Position numbers and translations under genes: made by a program
Notes under the pieces: model-generated
Told to the model about the DNA's origin: nothing
What the model saw: only the letters and a program-made list of their open reading frames with translations
Database searches by the model: none
Part shown: positions 48,675-59,560 of the stretch, one piece after another
Numbering within the stretch: position 1 is the first letter of the stretch
Layout of the letters: every line of letters begins with the position of its first letter
Source: Papaver somniferum
Taxonomy: Eukaryota > Streptophyta > Magnoliopsida > Ranunculales > Papaveraceae
Length of the DNA stretch: 64,000 nucleotides
Reading direction: 5' to 3'
Assembly: GCF_003573695.1 (NCBI RefSeq)
Contig: NC_039362.1
Span: 192,339,827-192,403,826, forward strand

Positions 48675-49300
48675 GGATACGGTTCCCACTTTTACCATAC
48701 CACCTCCTTTCCCTAGTAATTTTTCCAAGACGAAGAAGCAAGCTCAAGACAAGGAAATCATGGACATTTTCAGCAAGATACACATCAATATTCCATTATT
48801 TGAGGCCATCATAACTGTACCAAGGTATGCCAAGGTGTTGAAGGATTTGTGTACAAGGAAGGATAGGTTTACTGCTAATGAGATTACTCAAGTGGGCGAA
48901 AGTGCTACGGATATATTACTAATGAAGATGCCTACAAAGTGTGAAGATCCTGGAGGCTTCAGAGTTCCCGTTAAGTTGGTAACCGACGATTTGAGCGTGC
49001 TTTGCTTGATTTGGTAGATTCCATAAGTGTTATGTCATCCGATGTTTATGATTATTTGAATCTTGGACCTTTAAAAGAGGCAAATATTACTATTCAATTG
49101 GCTAACAAGTCCTATATATATCCTAAGGGAGTCTTGGAGCACGTGTTAGTGCAAGTGAATCAGTTAATCTTTCCGGTTGATATTTAAATTGTGGATATGC
49201 ACAATGGAGATAACTGTTCATCTACTTCGTTACTTCTTGGGAGACCGTTCATGAAAACTGCAAAGACGAAGATTGATGTTGATAGTGGTGTTCACTATGG
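48675..49300 (+). pseudogene. Athila-like protease region, degenerate
   Basis: Two frames cover the region: 48760-49017 (HINIPLFEAIITVPRYAKVL, KCEDPGGFRVPV) and 49002-49187 (LANKSYIYPKGVLEHVLVQV, LIFPVDI), then LLLGRPFMKTAKTKIDV. These are the usual protease-flanking motifs of Athila pol. The aspartic protease triad expected as DLGAS reads DLVDS, so the Gly-Ala is lost. Several frameshifts join the pieces. Confidence 0.8.
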
Positions 49301-50506
49301 AATTTGATAAGGAGATCATACGGTTCAATATTTTTGAAACCATGTGCTATCCTGGTGATGTTCACTCAGCTTTCTCTATTGATGTTATTGGTTCGTTAGC
49401 GCAACAAATGTTTGATTTTAATAATGAAGATGAACTTGGAGTTGTGTTACGGAACAATATTGATTTGGACGTTCACGGACAGCCGAACCTGGACGTTTAC
49501 TTAGCCAAAGAGCTAGTAGAGATGTGTGGTGCCTTAACAACAATACAAGAAGCAAAAATAGGTAATATTTCTTATATTTCGTTACTCATAACTAATGAGG
49601 TTCCATTACCTTTTATTGTGCAGGCACCGAAAATAGAATTGAAGCCACTTCCAGACCACCTAAAGTACGTGTATTTGGGTGACAAAGAAGAACTTCCGGT
49701 GATTGTTCCAAATAATCTCACCACAATACAAGAAGAACGTCTACTTAGGATTCTAAAAGAGCACAAAACGGCTATTGGGTGGAAAATTGCTGATATCAAA
49801 GGCATTAGTCCATCCATGTGCATGCATAGAATCCTAATGGAAGATGATTTTAAGCCTGTACGTGGTTCTCAGCGTAGGCTTAACCCCCCAATGATGGAAG
49901 TCGTGAAGAAAGAGATCCTCAAATTACTAAGTGTGGGGGTGATTTACCCAATTTATGACAGCAAATGGGTTAGTCCGGTACATGTGGTACCTAAGAAAGC
50001 AGGCGTCACTGTTGTTAGGAACCAAGATGATGAACTGGTTCCTACAAGATTTCAAACTGGATGGAGAGTGTGCATAGACTACAAAAATCTTAATGCCGCA
50101 ACCCGAAAGGACCACTTTCCTTTGCCTTTCATTGATTATATGTTAGAAAGGTTAGCGGGACACTCACATTATTGCTTTTTGGACGGTTATTCGGGGTACA
50201 ATCAGATTGTTATTGCACCAGAAGATCAAGAGAAGACTACTTTCACTTGTCCTTTTGGTACGTTTGCTTATAGGCGAATGCCGTTTGGTCTTTGCAATGC
50301 GCCTGCCACTTTCCAGAGGTGTATGGTTAGTATATTTTCTGACTATGTGGAACGCATCATTGAGGTATTTATAGATGATTTTAGTGTTTATGGTGATTCG
50401 TTTGATATTTTTTTACAAAATATTGAACTTGTGCTTAAAAGATGCATAGACACTAATCTTGTTTTAAATTGGGAGAAATGCCACTTTATGGTAAACCATG
50501 GAATAA
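49273..50506 (+). pseudogene. Athila-like reverse transcriptase, truncated by deletion into the LTR
   Basis: Open frame 49273-50616, of which the part after about 50506 reads LTR sequence. RT motifs: WKIADIKGISPSMCMHRI, VGVIYPIYDSKWVSPVHVVPKK, VCIDYKNLNAATRKDHFPLP, CFLDGYSGYNQI, FGTFAYRRMPFGLCNAPATF and the catalytic FIDDFSVYG. The thumb ends at NWEKCHFMV, after which the deletion junction ctttagctattatt falls inside LTR sequence. RNase H and integrase are absent. The RT core itself looks intact in frame. Confidence 0.9.
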
Positions 50507-52022
50507 CTTTAGCTATTATTCTTGCATATTTTTGTATTATTATTTTGGTTTTCTCTTATTTGTCTCAATTAGGTGAATCATTCAAAAAGGAGCTACAAAG
50601 TGCTGAAAAGATCTAGGAAGATAAGTATTCCAAGTATCCAAGTGTCCAAGTCCAAGAGAAGTGGAAGAAATGCAACGAAAATGAGCAAAACACACATAAT
50701 CAAGAGAAGGGACAAAGACCGATCTTAACTCATTCAAATTAAATATTTCTCGTCATCATCTTGAAGATAATTGAAATATAAAAAATAATGCAAAAAGAAT
50801 GAGGTTATTCCGAGTTCAGATGAAGAAGTTGTGGCCAAAACAGTTTTTATCAAATGCCGAGGACAGTGAATTCCGCGAACTGGGTTGGCGGACTGGGTTC
50901 GCAGACTTAATTCCTAAAATTTCTGCTGGATTTTTAATTTTGCGGACTGGGTTCGCGCACTTAGCAAATGGGAAACGTGTATTCACACTTTGGAAGACCT
51001 AAGGGCACGTTTGGATTCGTTATTTCGTTATTTCGGGTCGGCTTCTTAAACCAAACTAAATACGTGAAGACCAAGCAATGTAAACCTATAAAAAGGTATT
51101 AGGTTATGTGAAATCATATAATTAGTTCACGAAATTGTTAGGGTTTGGAGAGAAGAAACATCATACGGAGCGATTATCAATCGTAACGTTATCTCTTTAC
51201 TTTTCTCATATGTATATCATGGATGTTTCTACATCCATGAGTAGCTAAATACCTATTGATTGAGAATGAATTCTAAGTTATAAACAAGATTTGAGTTGTT
51301 ATATTAATCTACTTTGAAGTTCTTCATATGATTATCGTTTGTTTATACTATTTTAATATTTATGATCGATTGATAAATTGTTTAAGTGGCCAAATAAATT
51401 GATTTGTTGATTTAATCTATTGCTAATATTAAGTTATGAGAAAAGTAATCGTCGAATAACTTGTACACAAGTAGATAACACAAAACCTTGCATAGGGATT
51501 ATGTGGAGCGATTGTGTGTATAAACAACACTAAAAAGTGGACCTTGATCTAAGAGTCTAATTCGTAGGATCAACCTATAAATTCACAAAAGATAAAGCAT
51601 TCGATTGGATTACACCTTGAGTGATCTACTACTTGGTGGTTCGTTGAATAGAATCTGGTAGGCGAGAACTTCCATATTCAGTGATATAAGGAATTTATGG
51701 GATAACACTGATCTAGCTGTTATTCTACGGTTGGTGATAATCTATGATTAACAATGAGTAGGCAACTATAATAATTCATTGACGGTTTATTAACGAAGAA
51801 GGATTCCTCGATCATATCTCTCTCTATTGATTATAATACTACTTTATTTGTTTTGATTATTTACTTTGTTCACAATCTAAAACAACCCCCCTCCCTCCCC
51901 CTGTGACAATTTGACAACTAAAACTCACTGCTCTTCGTGAGAACGATCCTTACTTCCATTATATTACCATTTAATTGTGTGGAAATAAGATTATTAATTT
52001 GTTGCACTCACGACACGCATCA
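50507..52022 (+). repeat. 3' LTR of Athila-like element, lacking its first 46 bp
   Basis: Matches the 5' LTR from its position 47 onward and ends CACGCATCA. The junction with pol shares only ctttagctattatt, of which cttt could be microhomology. TSD TTGGT follows at 52023-52027. Confidence 0.92.
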
Positions 52023-52249
52023 TTGGTGAAGACACAATTTTATTTTTGAAAAGATTGAAGAATTGCATGGCTAATCATGATGCAAATCATAAAATTGGAA
52101 GTTTTCTCTTTCATAGACTAGATATTACTATTCAAAAAGGTGTTAGTTCCCATCTTGTCGCTCCGCTACCAACCAACTTTTTGTAAAAATGTTTGCTCCG
52201 TTTGTTATTAAACTTTAGTTTTTTTTATAATAAATAATAATAATAATAA
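52023..52249 (+). mobile_element. LINE copy E, right part with (TAA)n tail
   Basis: Codons for GEDTILFLKRLKNCMANHDANHKIGSF continue the frame interrupted at 45542, then HRLDITIQKGVSSHLVA, a short 3' UTR and a TAA run at 52227-52249. Confidence 0.9.
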
Positions 52250-54308
52250 CCTTATTTTGGCACAATATGGAGGAGACTTTTCTCCAAGCTTGCTGCAACT
52301 GTAGTCTGTAAAGACTTGGCTCCTTATTTTGGAACATATCAATTTGGAGTGGGTGTGCCATGTGGTAGTGAAGCCATATTGCACGCTGCAAATAGGCTGC
52401 TAGAAATGAAAGATAAGTGCAATACTAATACTATGATGCTCATATATTTCAGCAATGCCTTCAACCTTGTAGAAAGATCCACATTGATAAGAGAAGTTAG
52501 AGCCCATTGCCCAGGCATATCTCGCTGGGTGGAGTTTTGCTACTCAAAGCCTACCAGGCTCTATTATAATAACTCTATACTTTCATCTGCTCAAGGCGTG
52601 CAACAGGGAGACATCCTTGGTCCCTTATTATTTTCTCTAACTTTAAAACCTCTTGTCAACATGATTACTAATCAGTGCAAGCTAGATCTTCATGCATGGT
52701 ACCTAGATGATGGGACTATTTCAGGTGATACAATGGAGGTTGCTAAGGCTTTGAACATCATACAGATGGAAGGGCCTAAGCGAGGACTACAACTGAACAT
52801 CATGAAGACTGAAATCTATTGGACATCACCAGATCCAAGATGCAGTCAAAAGGGTATCTTCCCAAGAGATATTGGCAAGCCATTAAATGGTGTAAAACTC
52901 CTAGGAGGCCTTGTTAGCCTAGAACCTCAATACTGCAGTGATATTGTTCTTCACAGGGTGGATAAAACAATCCAGTTGATGCGGAAAGTTCAACAACTGA
53001 ATGACCCACAGTGTGAGTTGCTGCTTCTGAGAAATTGTATTGGGGTTTCTAGATTGTACTTCGCAATGCGTACCACCTGCCCTGCTCATTTACAAGCTGC
53101 CTCCACAGTTTATGACAGGCATCTAATCCAATATTTGCAGCAGCTAACTGTAGGGGATGGTGCCGGGTTTGGCTTAGTCCAACAACGTTTAGACACCTTG
53201 CCAATTAAGGATGGAGGGTTCGGCGTCTATACTATGACAGACACTTCGAAGTATTGTTATTTGGCTTCTCATGCTCAGACCAAACATCTGCAGGAAACCA
53301 TTCTTCAACTCTCAACACCTGTTGACCTCAATCCAAGTTATGTACTAGCTCTTCAATCATTCACTCAAGCTTGTGGATCTCTTGCTTCCATTTCCAGCGT
53401 CATTTATGCCGCCCCTCATCCCATGAAATCATTGGCAGCATTATACTTTGGCGCTGTTAAGGAACATATACCTGCCAGCTCCAACCTAAATGAACGCGAA
53501 TCCTTAGTCTGGCAATGCAACAGACGTGCACATGCAATGGATTTTCTTAAAGCAGTTCCTATCAGTGGACTGAACCAAACTGTCGCACCGAGACAATTCC
53601 AAATCATTCTTAAAAACAGGCTTGCCATCCCTTTCTTTGAGGAAGGTAGCAGGTGTTCAGTCTGTAACAAACCGATGGATGTTTATGCAGACCACGCAGT
53701 CCACTGCGCAGGTGAAGTTGGTTTAAAATTCAGACATGACATGGCTCGTGACGCTCTTCTTGACATATGTTACAGGTCAGGTGTTGTGGCTCGTAAAAAA
53801 GTCTCTTTAGGGTTTCTTTAAAACTCTAACAAAGAACTTAAACCAGTCGATATCATCGTCTATAATTGGGAGGATGGTAAAGATGTGTGTTTTGACGTCA
53901 CTGGCATTTCACCTTTCACTACCTCCAGAACACGTATCACTCCTCCGGGCCAAGCCATCGCTGTAGCTGTGAGTCAAAAGCGTACGAAATACTTGGATAA
54001 GTGTACTGCACATGGTTACGGTTTCAAGGCCCTAGCTTTTTCTACCCTGGGAGAATTGGTAGATGACTTAGTTATATTTCTTAAGAGATTGAGCAACTGC
54101 CTAGTTAGTCACGATATTAACTACAAAGTAGGTAGTTCGTTGTTCCATAGGCTAGGTATTATTATTCAAAAAGGTGTCGGCGCCCAGCTTGTTGCTAGTT
54201 GCCTTCTACCGACTTGTAACATACACACTTTCGTCTTGCTAATAAAATACCCTGAGTGGTTTTTATAAAAAAAAATAAAAAAATAAAAATAAAAATAATA
54301 ATAATAAT
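52250..54308 (+). mobile_element. LINE copy F, 5'-truncated, with (TAA)n tail
   Basis: Starts at the TAA tail of copy E with codons for GTIWRRLFSKLAA (52258), in the early RT domain. Ends with 3' UTR aataaaataccctgagtggt (54241-54260) and an A/TAA-rich tail to 54308. Confidence 0.9.
52258..54268 (+). pseudogene. LINE copy F ORF (RT and endonuclease), one stop
   Basis: A nearly continuous frame from 52258 (long open part from 52316) is broken only by TAA at 53819-53821 after SLGFL; it resumes to 54268. Motif A reads MLIYFSNAFNLV (catalytic Asp replaced by Tyr), motif B GVQQGDILGPLLF, motif C WYLDDGTI intact. The CSVC...HAVHC knuckle, RHD, ARKKVSLGF, KPVDIIVYNW and DVTGISPF are present. The end QLVASCLLPTCNIHT has diverged from AQLVARLP by a local shift. 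Not catalytically competent because of motif A. Confidence 0.87.
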
Positions 54309-54701
54309 TGAACTTCTTCTTTTTAGATTCAATTAGGGTTTTGAAGAATCGAATTACCCACTTTGAAAAGAGTGTGCTAGTTTAATCAAGGAGTTGTATC
54401 GGTTAGGGTTTGTATTGTGTGGAAGAGGTGTTTCTTTGACAGAGGGGTTTTACCAATTTTATCTTGAGCGAGCTCGGTGTATTTAGAACTTAGGGGTTCA
54501 ATTGGTTTTTCTTTCTTATGAGTAATAAACTCGTGGGAGTTTTTGTCGATTGTTGCTGGTGTTGTTCTGGGGTTTTGAGGATTCACACCATCTATTGGTC
54601 TTCTGTAAGTGGTTTCTTTGCTCTGTGTAAGTGTTCGGTGTAACAGTTTTGGGTAGAGGTTTTGAAATTTGAATTGGGGTTTGAATATTTGGTTTCTTTT
54701 A

Positions 54702-55143
54702 TGAGTAATTGATGTTACAACATTAGGGGTGGTTGAATTTGAATTTCAGGGTAGCAATTTTAGCAATTGTTTTTGTTTTGGTGTTGTGTGCATGGTTCAG
54801 CCTATTTAGTGGGTGTATAAACGCCAATTGCTCTCTTGTCTTTGATAAAGTTCTATTCAAGCTCCTTCCTTGTGTTTTGGGGTTCCCTGTAGAAACTTGA
54901 AGGCTTTGTTGCATGAGTACTTGATGTTTCAGCATTATTGGTGTTTGAATTTGAAATTCAGGGTTGGAAATTTTAACAATTGGTTTGAATTTGTGTTGTG
55001 TGATTTATTCAGCATTTTTAGTGGGTGTAGAAACTCCAACTGCTCTCTTGTCTTTGAGATAGGTTTATTCATTCTGTTTCTTTGTGCAATTAGTTTTTTT
55101 GGGGTTCCCTGTAGAAAGTTGAAGGCTTTGTTTCGTTAGCAGG
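54702..55143 (+). repeat. Two tandem ~220-bp leader units of LINE copy G
   Basis: Unit 1 (54702-54910) and unit 2 (54911-55143) share tgaatttgaa.ttcagggt, tttagtgggtgta, ctgctctcttgtctttga and ggggttccctgtagaaa followed by ttgaaggctttgtt. A repeated 5' leader resembles the promoter monomers of some LINEs (comparison only). Confidence 0.8.
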
Positions 55144-55453
55144 GTTTCTTCAGTGGTAACTTCAGTGGTGCAAGAAAATTCAGTGCTTCTTCTTTGAGCA
55201 ATTTTGGAGGTTTTGTTTTAGTGGATGTTCTCTTTCTTTTCCTTAGTGGTCTAATGAATGGTATTTTAAGTTTTCGATTGGTATTCTCCTAATTTGAACT
55301 CTTAATCTCTCATTCCTTGAATTCTAATTGATATTGTTTCCCTGAATTCTTTGAACTTTCATTGTGAAGATTATTGTTTTGAATTGGTCAGGGTTTGTTC
55401 TGCTTGAAAGAAGTGTTGGAGTGATAATCAGGGTTTATTGTTTTTGAAGATCA

Positions 55454-57680
55454 ATGCATACAACAAAATCTTCAACCTCATACTCTCAGAGAATTCAACG
55501 TAGAGACGATGTTGTAGACACAGGTTCTACATCCTGTTCTTTGCCGTTGTCTCAGACTTCCTCCACAGCATCATCTCAAAATGGTATGGTTCCTCCCCCC
55601 TTTAATCTCGGCACCAACAACTCAACCTCGTCCAATGAAGGACGTATTCATTGTCCTTTAAAAACTTTTGATGGTTGTTCTAATGGATTTGGCGGTAATG
55701 GGTACAGAAAATCAGGTTTTTACAGGCATTTACATGCAGACATTTACCAAATGCAGAACGTAAAAATGTTTGCAGGGAGAGAATCAGTTCTAGCAGAATA
55801 GTTTATGAAGCTTGGGAACGAACCATAAAGCAGTTGCAGATGTGGTTATGTGTGCCTTGTATGCATATACAAGCTTGGAAGAAATCTTTCACTTCTCATG
55901 TGGGTGGTGCTACTGCTGGACCTCTTGATGGTACTTATGTGGAATTCTTCATTTATGGAATTGTCAAACTTGTTGGTTTCCCTGACTCAATCCCAGTAGT
56001 TGATCAGAAAGTTGATGTTGCACTCAACTTGGACATGCTAAATTTGATTTTTCAGAAGCATTTTACTACCATTGCTAGTATTCCACCACCTTGCAGGCTT
56101 CATTTTTCGAGGACCTTAAAGTATGCTTTAGATAAGGTACTGTCTAATCATATGGATTTATCAACATCGCTGCAGCTTTTATTGCTGCCAATATGTACCT
56201 TAAACCTGTACATGCATATGTGTTTAAGGATGGAGAGGGATGGAACTAGAAAAAGGCTTCAGATAGAGAGTATTAATCAATCCTTATTGCAATGGAAGGA
56301 GAGTAATGGTTGTTTCCATATTGTTGAAAAGCTTTTAGAAGCATCTAAGAAGAGTCAGCAGGTCAGCAAACCAAACAAGATGAGGCAGCATAACTCTAAT
56401 GTGCAATCCTGTAAGAAAAAACTGAGTCATGGTCATTACACAACAGCTATAAGGGTTTTTTCCTCAGGTGGTGTAGCCCCTAACACTACAGAGACATTGC
56501 ACAAGCTCCGTCAGAAGCATCCAAGTGCTCCACCACCCATCATTCCCCTGAGAATGTTGGTGTTGCTGCTTTATCTGTGGATTCTAAAACTGTCCTTTAT
56601 GCAATAAAAAGCTTCCCTAAAGGTACTTCATGTGGCAGGGATGGGCTTAGAGCTCATCATCTTTTGGATGCTTTGAGTGGCGCAACTTCGGATGTGGGTG
56701 ATGATATTTTAGCTTCTATTACTGGAGTGGTTAACTTATGGTTGGCAGGGAAATATCCATCAGTGTTAGGTGAGTACATTGTGGGTGCCCCCTTAACACC
56801 TCTCCTCAAACCTGGTGGTGGGTTGAGGCTTATTGCGGTTGGTACAATATGGCAGAGGCTATTCTCGAAAATTGTTGCTAAATCAGTTGGCAAAGATATT
56901 TCTTTGTATCTTGGAGATCATCAGTTTGGTGTAGGCGTACCATGTGGGGCAGAGGGTATTCTTCATGCTTCCAAAAAACTCTTGGAGATGAAAGGTACAA
57001 ATAACACGATGTCTATGCTTCTAATTGACTTTTCTAATGCCTTTAATATGGTTTATCGAACCACGTTAATCCATGAAGTTAGAATTAGGTGTCCTAGCAT
57101 TTCCATATGGGTGGAGTTTTGCTATGCTACACCAGCAAGGCTTTACTATAACGAGTATGTTCTTTCATCTGCTCTTGGTGTGCAACAAGGAGACCCTCTG
57201 GGTCCTTTATTTTTTGCATTGGTTTTACATCCTCTTGTGAATATGATTTCAAGTCAGTTCAAGCTTATTCTCCATGCATGGTACCTGGATGAAGACACTA
57301 TTTCCGGTGACACCATGGAAGTGGCCAAAGCTCTTTCCATAATCCAGGATGAAGGTAGTAGTCGAGGCTTACATCTTAATATTAATAAGACTGAATTGTT
57401 CTGGCCTTGCACAGATCCTAAAAGCCAATCAGATAGAGATTTCCCAACCAACGTTAGTAGACCTTCTCACGGTGTTAAGTTGTTGGGAGGTCCGGTGAGT
57501 CTCAATATGCAGTTCTGCAGTGATTTAGTGAAGAATAAGGTCAACAAGACAGTGCAACTCATGGAGTCTGTCAAGCAATTGCAGGATCCCCAAAGTGAGT
57601 TGTTATTATTACGAAGTTGTGCAGTTGTTTTGAATCTTTATTTTAACTTGAGAACTACTAACCCTGAAGCTCTTCATTAG
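55454..57680 (+). pseudogene. LINE copy G ORF, N-terminal two thirds
   Basis: ATG 55454 (MHTTKSSTSYS...) and finger CPLKTFDGC...GFYRHLHAD. A one-base loss near 55738 shifts the frame; the second frame 55834-56607 covers WLCVPCMHIQAW to HPSAPPPIIP, and a second shift near 56565 leads to frame 56577-57680. RT: GTSCGRDGLRAHHL, PGGGLRLIAVG, motif A LIDFSNAFNMV intact, motif B GVQQGDPLGPLFF, motif C WYLDEDTI (second Asp is Glu). TAG at 57678 follows NPEALH, close to the LTR insertion. The endonuclease part is displaced out of view. Confidence 0.87.
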
Positions 57681-57707
57681 ATTATTCCTTCCTATGATCA
57701 ACACTTG

Positions 57708-57900
57708 TGTTTATGGGTAAAAACCGATTCTGCTATTTTTGGTAATTTGGGGTGTGTTGATGAGAAACGAGTTCAAACCCTAAACAAATGCACTTCACGG
57801 GAATGCTTTTAGGTTCGAGAAATCAATCTGTAAGACTCTATCCTAAACCAAGAAATGGATGTTCCAGATTCAATTCGGTTATAATGTGAAGGAGAAGGGT
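57708..57900 (-). repeat. 3' LTR, outer end (inner boundary not resolved)
   Basis: Paired by direct comparison with 63813-64000. The LTR probably extends much further right (perhaps beyond 59,600), but since the second LTR is cut by the window edge, its inner end cannot be set. Confidence 0.75.
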
Positions 57901-58639
57901 TGATCTTAGAGAGGAAAGCGTAGAAGGTGTTTTATATCAGAGTGTTGAATTATGAAAGTGCGGTTGTTTATGACTTGTGTATCAGAAGATGGTTTCTGGC
58001 TACCTGTGTTGATAGCACTTGTCCTCTGTTGAAATAGGTTGAAATCCTATTTATACAAGTCATTGAGCGCACACCCTGATCTCGTAGGAAGTGGAGGTGA
58101 TTAAGCAGTGGATAAGTGAGGTTGTGTGAAGAGTGGTGATCACCACGTTTCCATTATGAGGGATAACTGATCACACTTTCACCCACTACTACCATTGTTG
58201 TTAACCTTCCGTCTTTCCTAACACATTCTGTTAATGGACCAGTTGCACGTCGCACGATGTAAACCGCCAGACCAATACCCCAGTTAGCATCCCCCAGTTT
58301 GTGACATGTTTGATGTCTCGAATAAGTGGGTCAAGTCGTGGGACCCGCCGCAGAGAATAGCATGGTGCTATTAGGTGAAACAAATAAGTTGTTTATGAGG
58401 CCAATAAAAAATATTGTATGTATTCGATGCATGTGAAGCATCGCATTTAAGCATCCCAAACTAATTGATGTGTATGAGGCATCATTGTTTTAGAGCCTGA
58501 TTGAATAAGTCGCGGATAGGCGTCTTAAAGGAGGCAGCATGATCGACCACCTTTGGGTAATCGTTTGAGGACCCTATGGTCAAGTCATCACTTGGTAGAT
58601 CGCCTCATGTGGAAGAGGGATGACCGGTCTTCACAATGT

Positions 58640-59560
58640 TGCTTTGTTTGTTTTCGAAAATAAAATCCACACTATCCAACTAGGTTAGCAACGTTGGGTG
58701 GACGAGATGATTTGCGGCAGTTTCCTGCTGCCATTGACGCAAATTTAGGGTTTAGGGAGCCGTGTGGCCCACCCCTCTTTGGGCGTGCGTTTCGAGACAT
58801 TGAGCCTTAGTTTGCGTAGGCCGGTCAATCACGTGTAAAAGTGGGTCCACAGTGATCACGTTAACACCTTCGGGACCACTTGAATCTAGATCTTTGCCGC
58901 TTGTTTAAGATGGCGAAGATGGATGGTTGTGATCAATCTGCGACAGTTATGTACTGCCATGACCTAAATTAGGGTTTTCGAAGACAACGTGTCTGCTCAA
59001 GTTTGTGCAAGCGGTCGATCACCCTATAGGATTTCCATAGGCAAGTCGATTATCCAAGGGGAAAGTGGGGCCGCCAATGATCATGTTGATACTTCTTTAA
59101 TCGTTCATAGGAAGATCTAAGCCGTCCAACTAGGCTGGCGAAGCTGGGCGGATATGATGGCTTTTGAGACCCTTTTTTACGGTCTTAGCTCGTTCGAGCT
59201 TTGTTTTTACGCAGCGCAAACGCCCATGTTTGGGTTGGCGTTTGAAGCGCCCGTGCATGGGAAACATGGGACTCGATCAACTAGAGAACTAGTGGGCCCG
59301 CCGGTGATTGCTACGACGCCTTTTTTGATCGACCAAATCTCAATCTAAGACGTCCAACTTGGCTGGCCAAGTTGGACAGACGTGATGACTTTGAGACCGT
59401 CATGGTCTGCCTAGCTCGTTTGAGCTTCTAAATAGCGCGAACAAACACGTTTGGGTCGGCGTTTGAAGTGCTTGTGAATGAGCTAAAGACTACTCGATCG
59501 ACTAGGGAACTAGTAGGACCGTCGGTGGTCGCTATAGTGATTACTTAGTTCTGCTAGGAG
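58640..59560. repeat. Array of diverged ~210-bp tandem repeats
   Basis: At least four units share a core (t)ccaacta/ttggctgg.c/gaag.tgg, then gatgat/gatgac, a 'ctcgtt.gagctt' or related block, ggcgtttgaagcg.c, and 'gggaactagtggg.ccg.cggtg'. Best pair: 59115-59330 and 59340-59560; older units near 58675 and 58900. No gene. Confidence 0.7.

Larger units (their letters stand above)
45543..52022 (+). mobile_element. Athila-like Ty3/gypsy LTR retrotransposon, internally deleted, 6.5 kb
   Basis: LTR - PBS - gag - protease - partial RT - LTR, with TG...CA termini and a TSD. Pol stops about 45 codons after the RT active site and continues straight into the 3' LTR, so RNase H, integrase, any env-like ORF, the PPT and the first 46 bp of the 3' LTR are lost. 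Assignment to the Athila lineage rests on the TGGCGCC PBS and on gag and protease-region motifs. Nested within LINE copy E. Confidence 0.92.
54309..57707 (+). mobile_element. LINE copy G, with long divergent leader, cut by LTR element
   Basis: Starts at the tail of copy F. The leader of about 1.15 kb (54309-55453) is unlike the 200-bp leaders of copies C and D and contains a tandem duplication. The coding part runs to 57707, where a minus-strand LTR element has inserted in the codons after PSYDQHL. The remaining 3' third should lie beyond the right edge of the window. Confidence 0.87.

Noticed and set aside
32766..57707. LINE array as a tandem gene family produced by unequal crossing-over
   Set aside because: Copies are truncated at different points, differ in leader and sequence, and start at TAA tails, which fits repeated retrotransposition better.
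59154..59348. 64-codon ORF in the tandem-repeat region
   Set aside because: It lies inside a repeat unit, has no recognisable domain and is not kept open in the neighbouring units.
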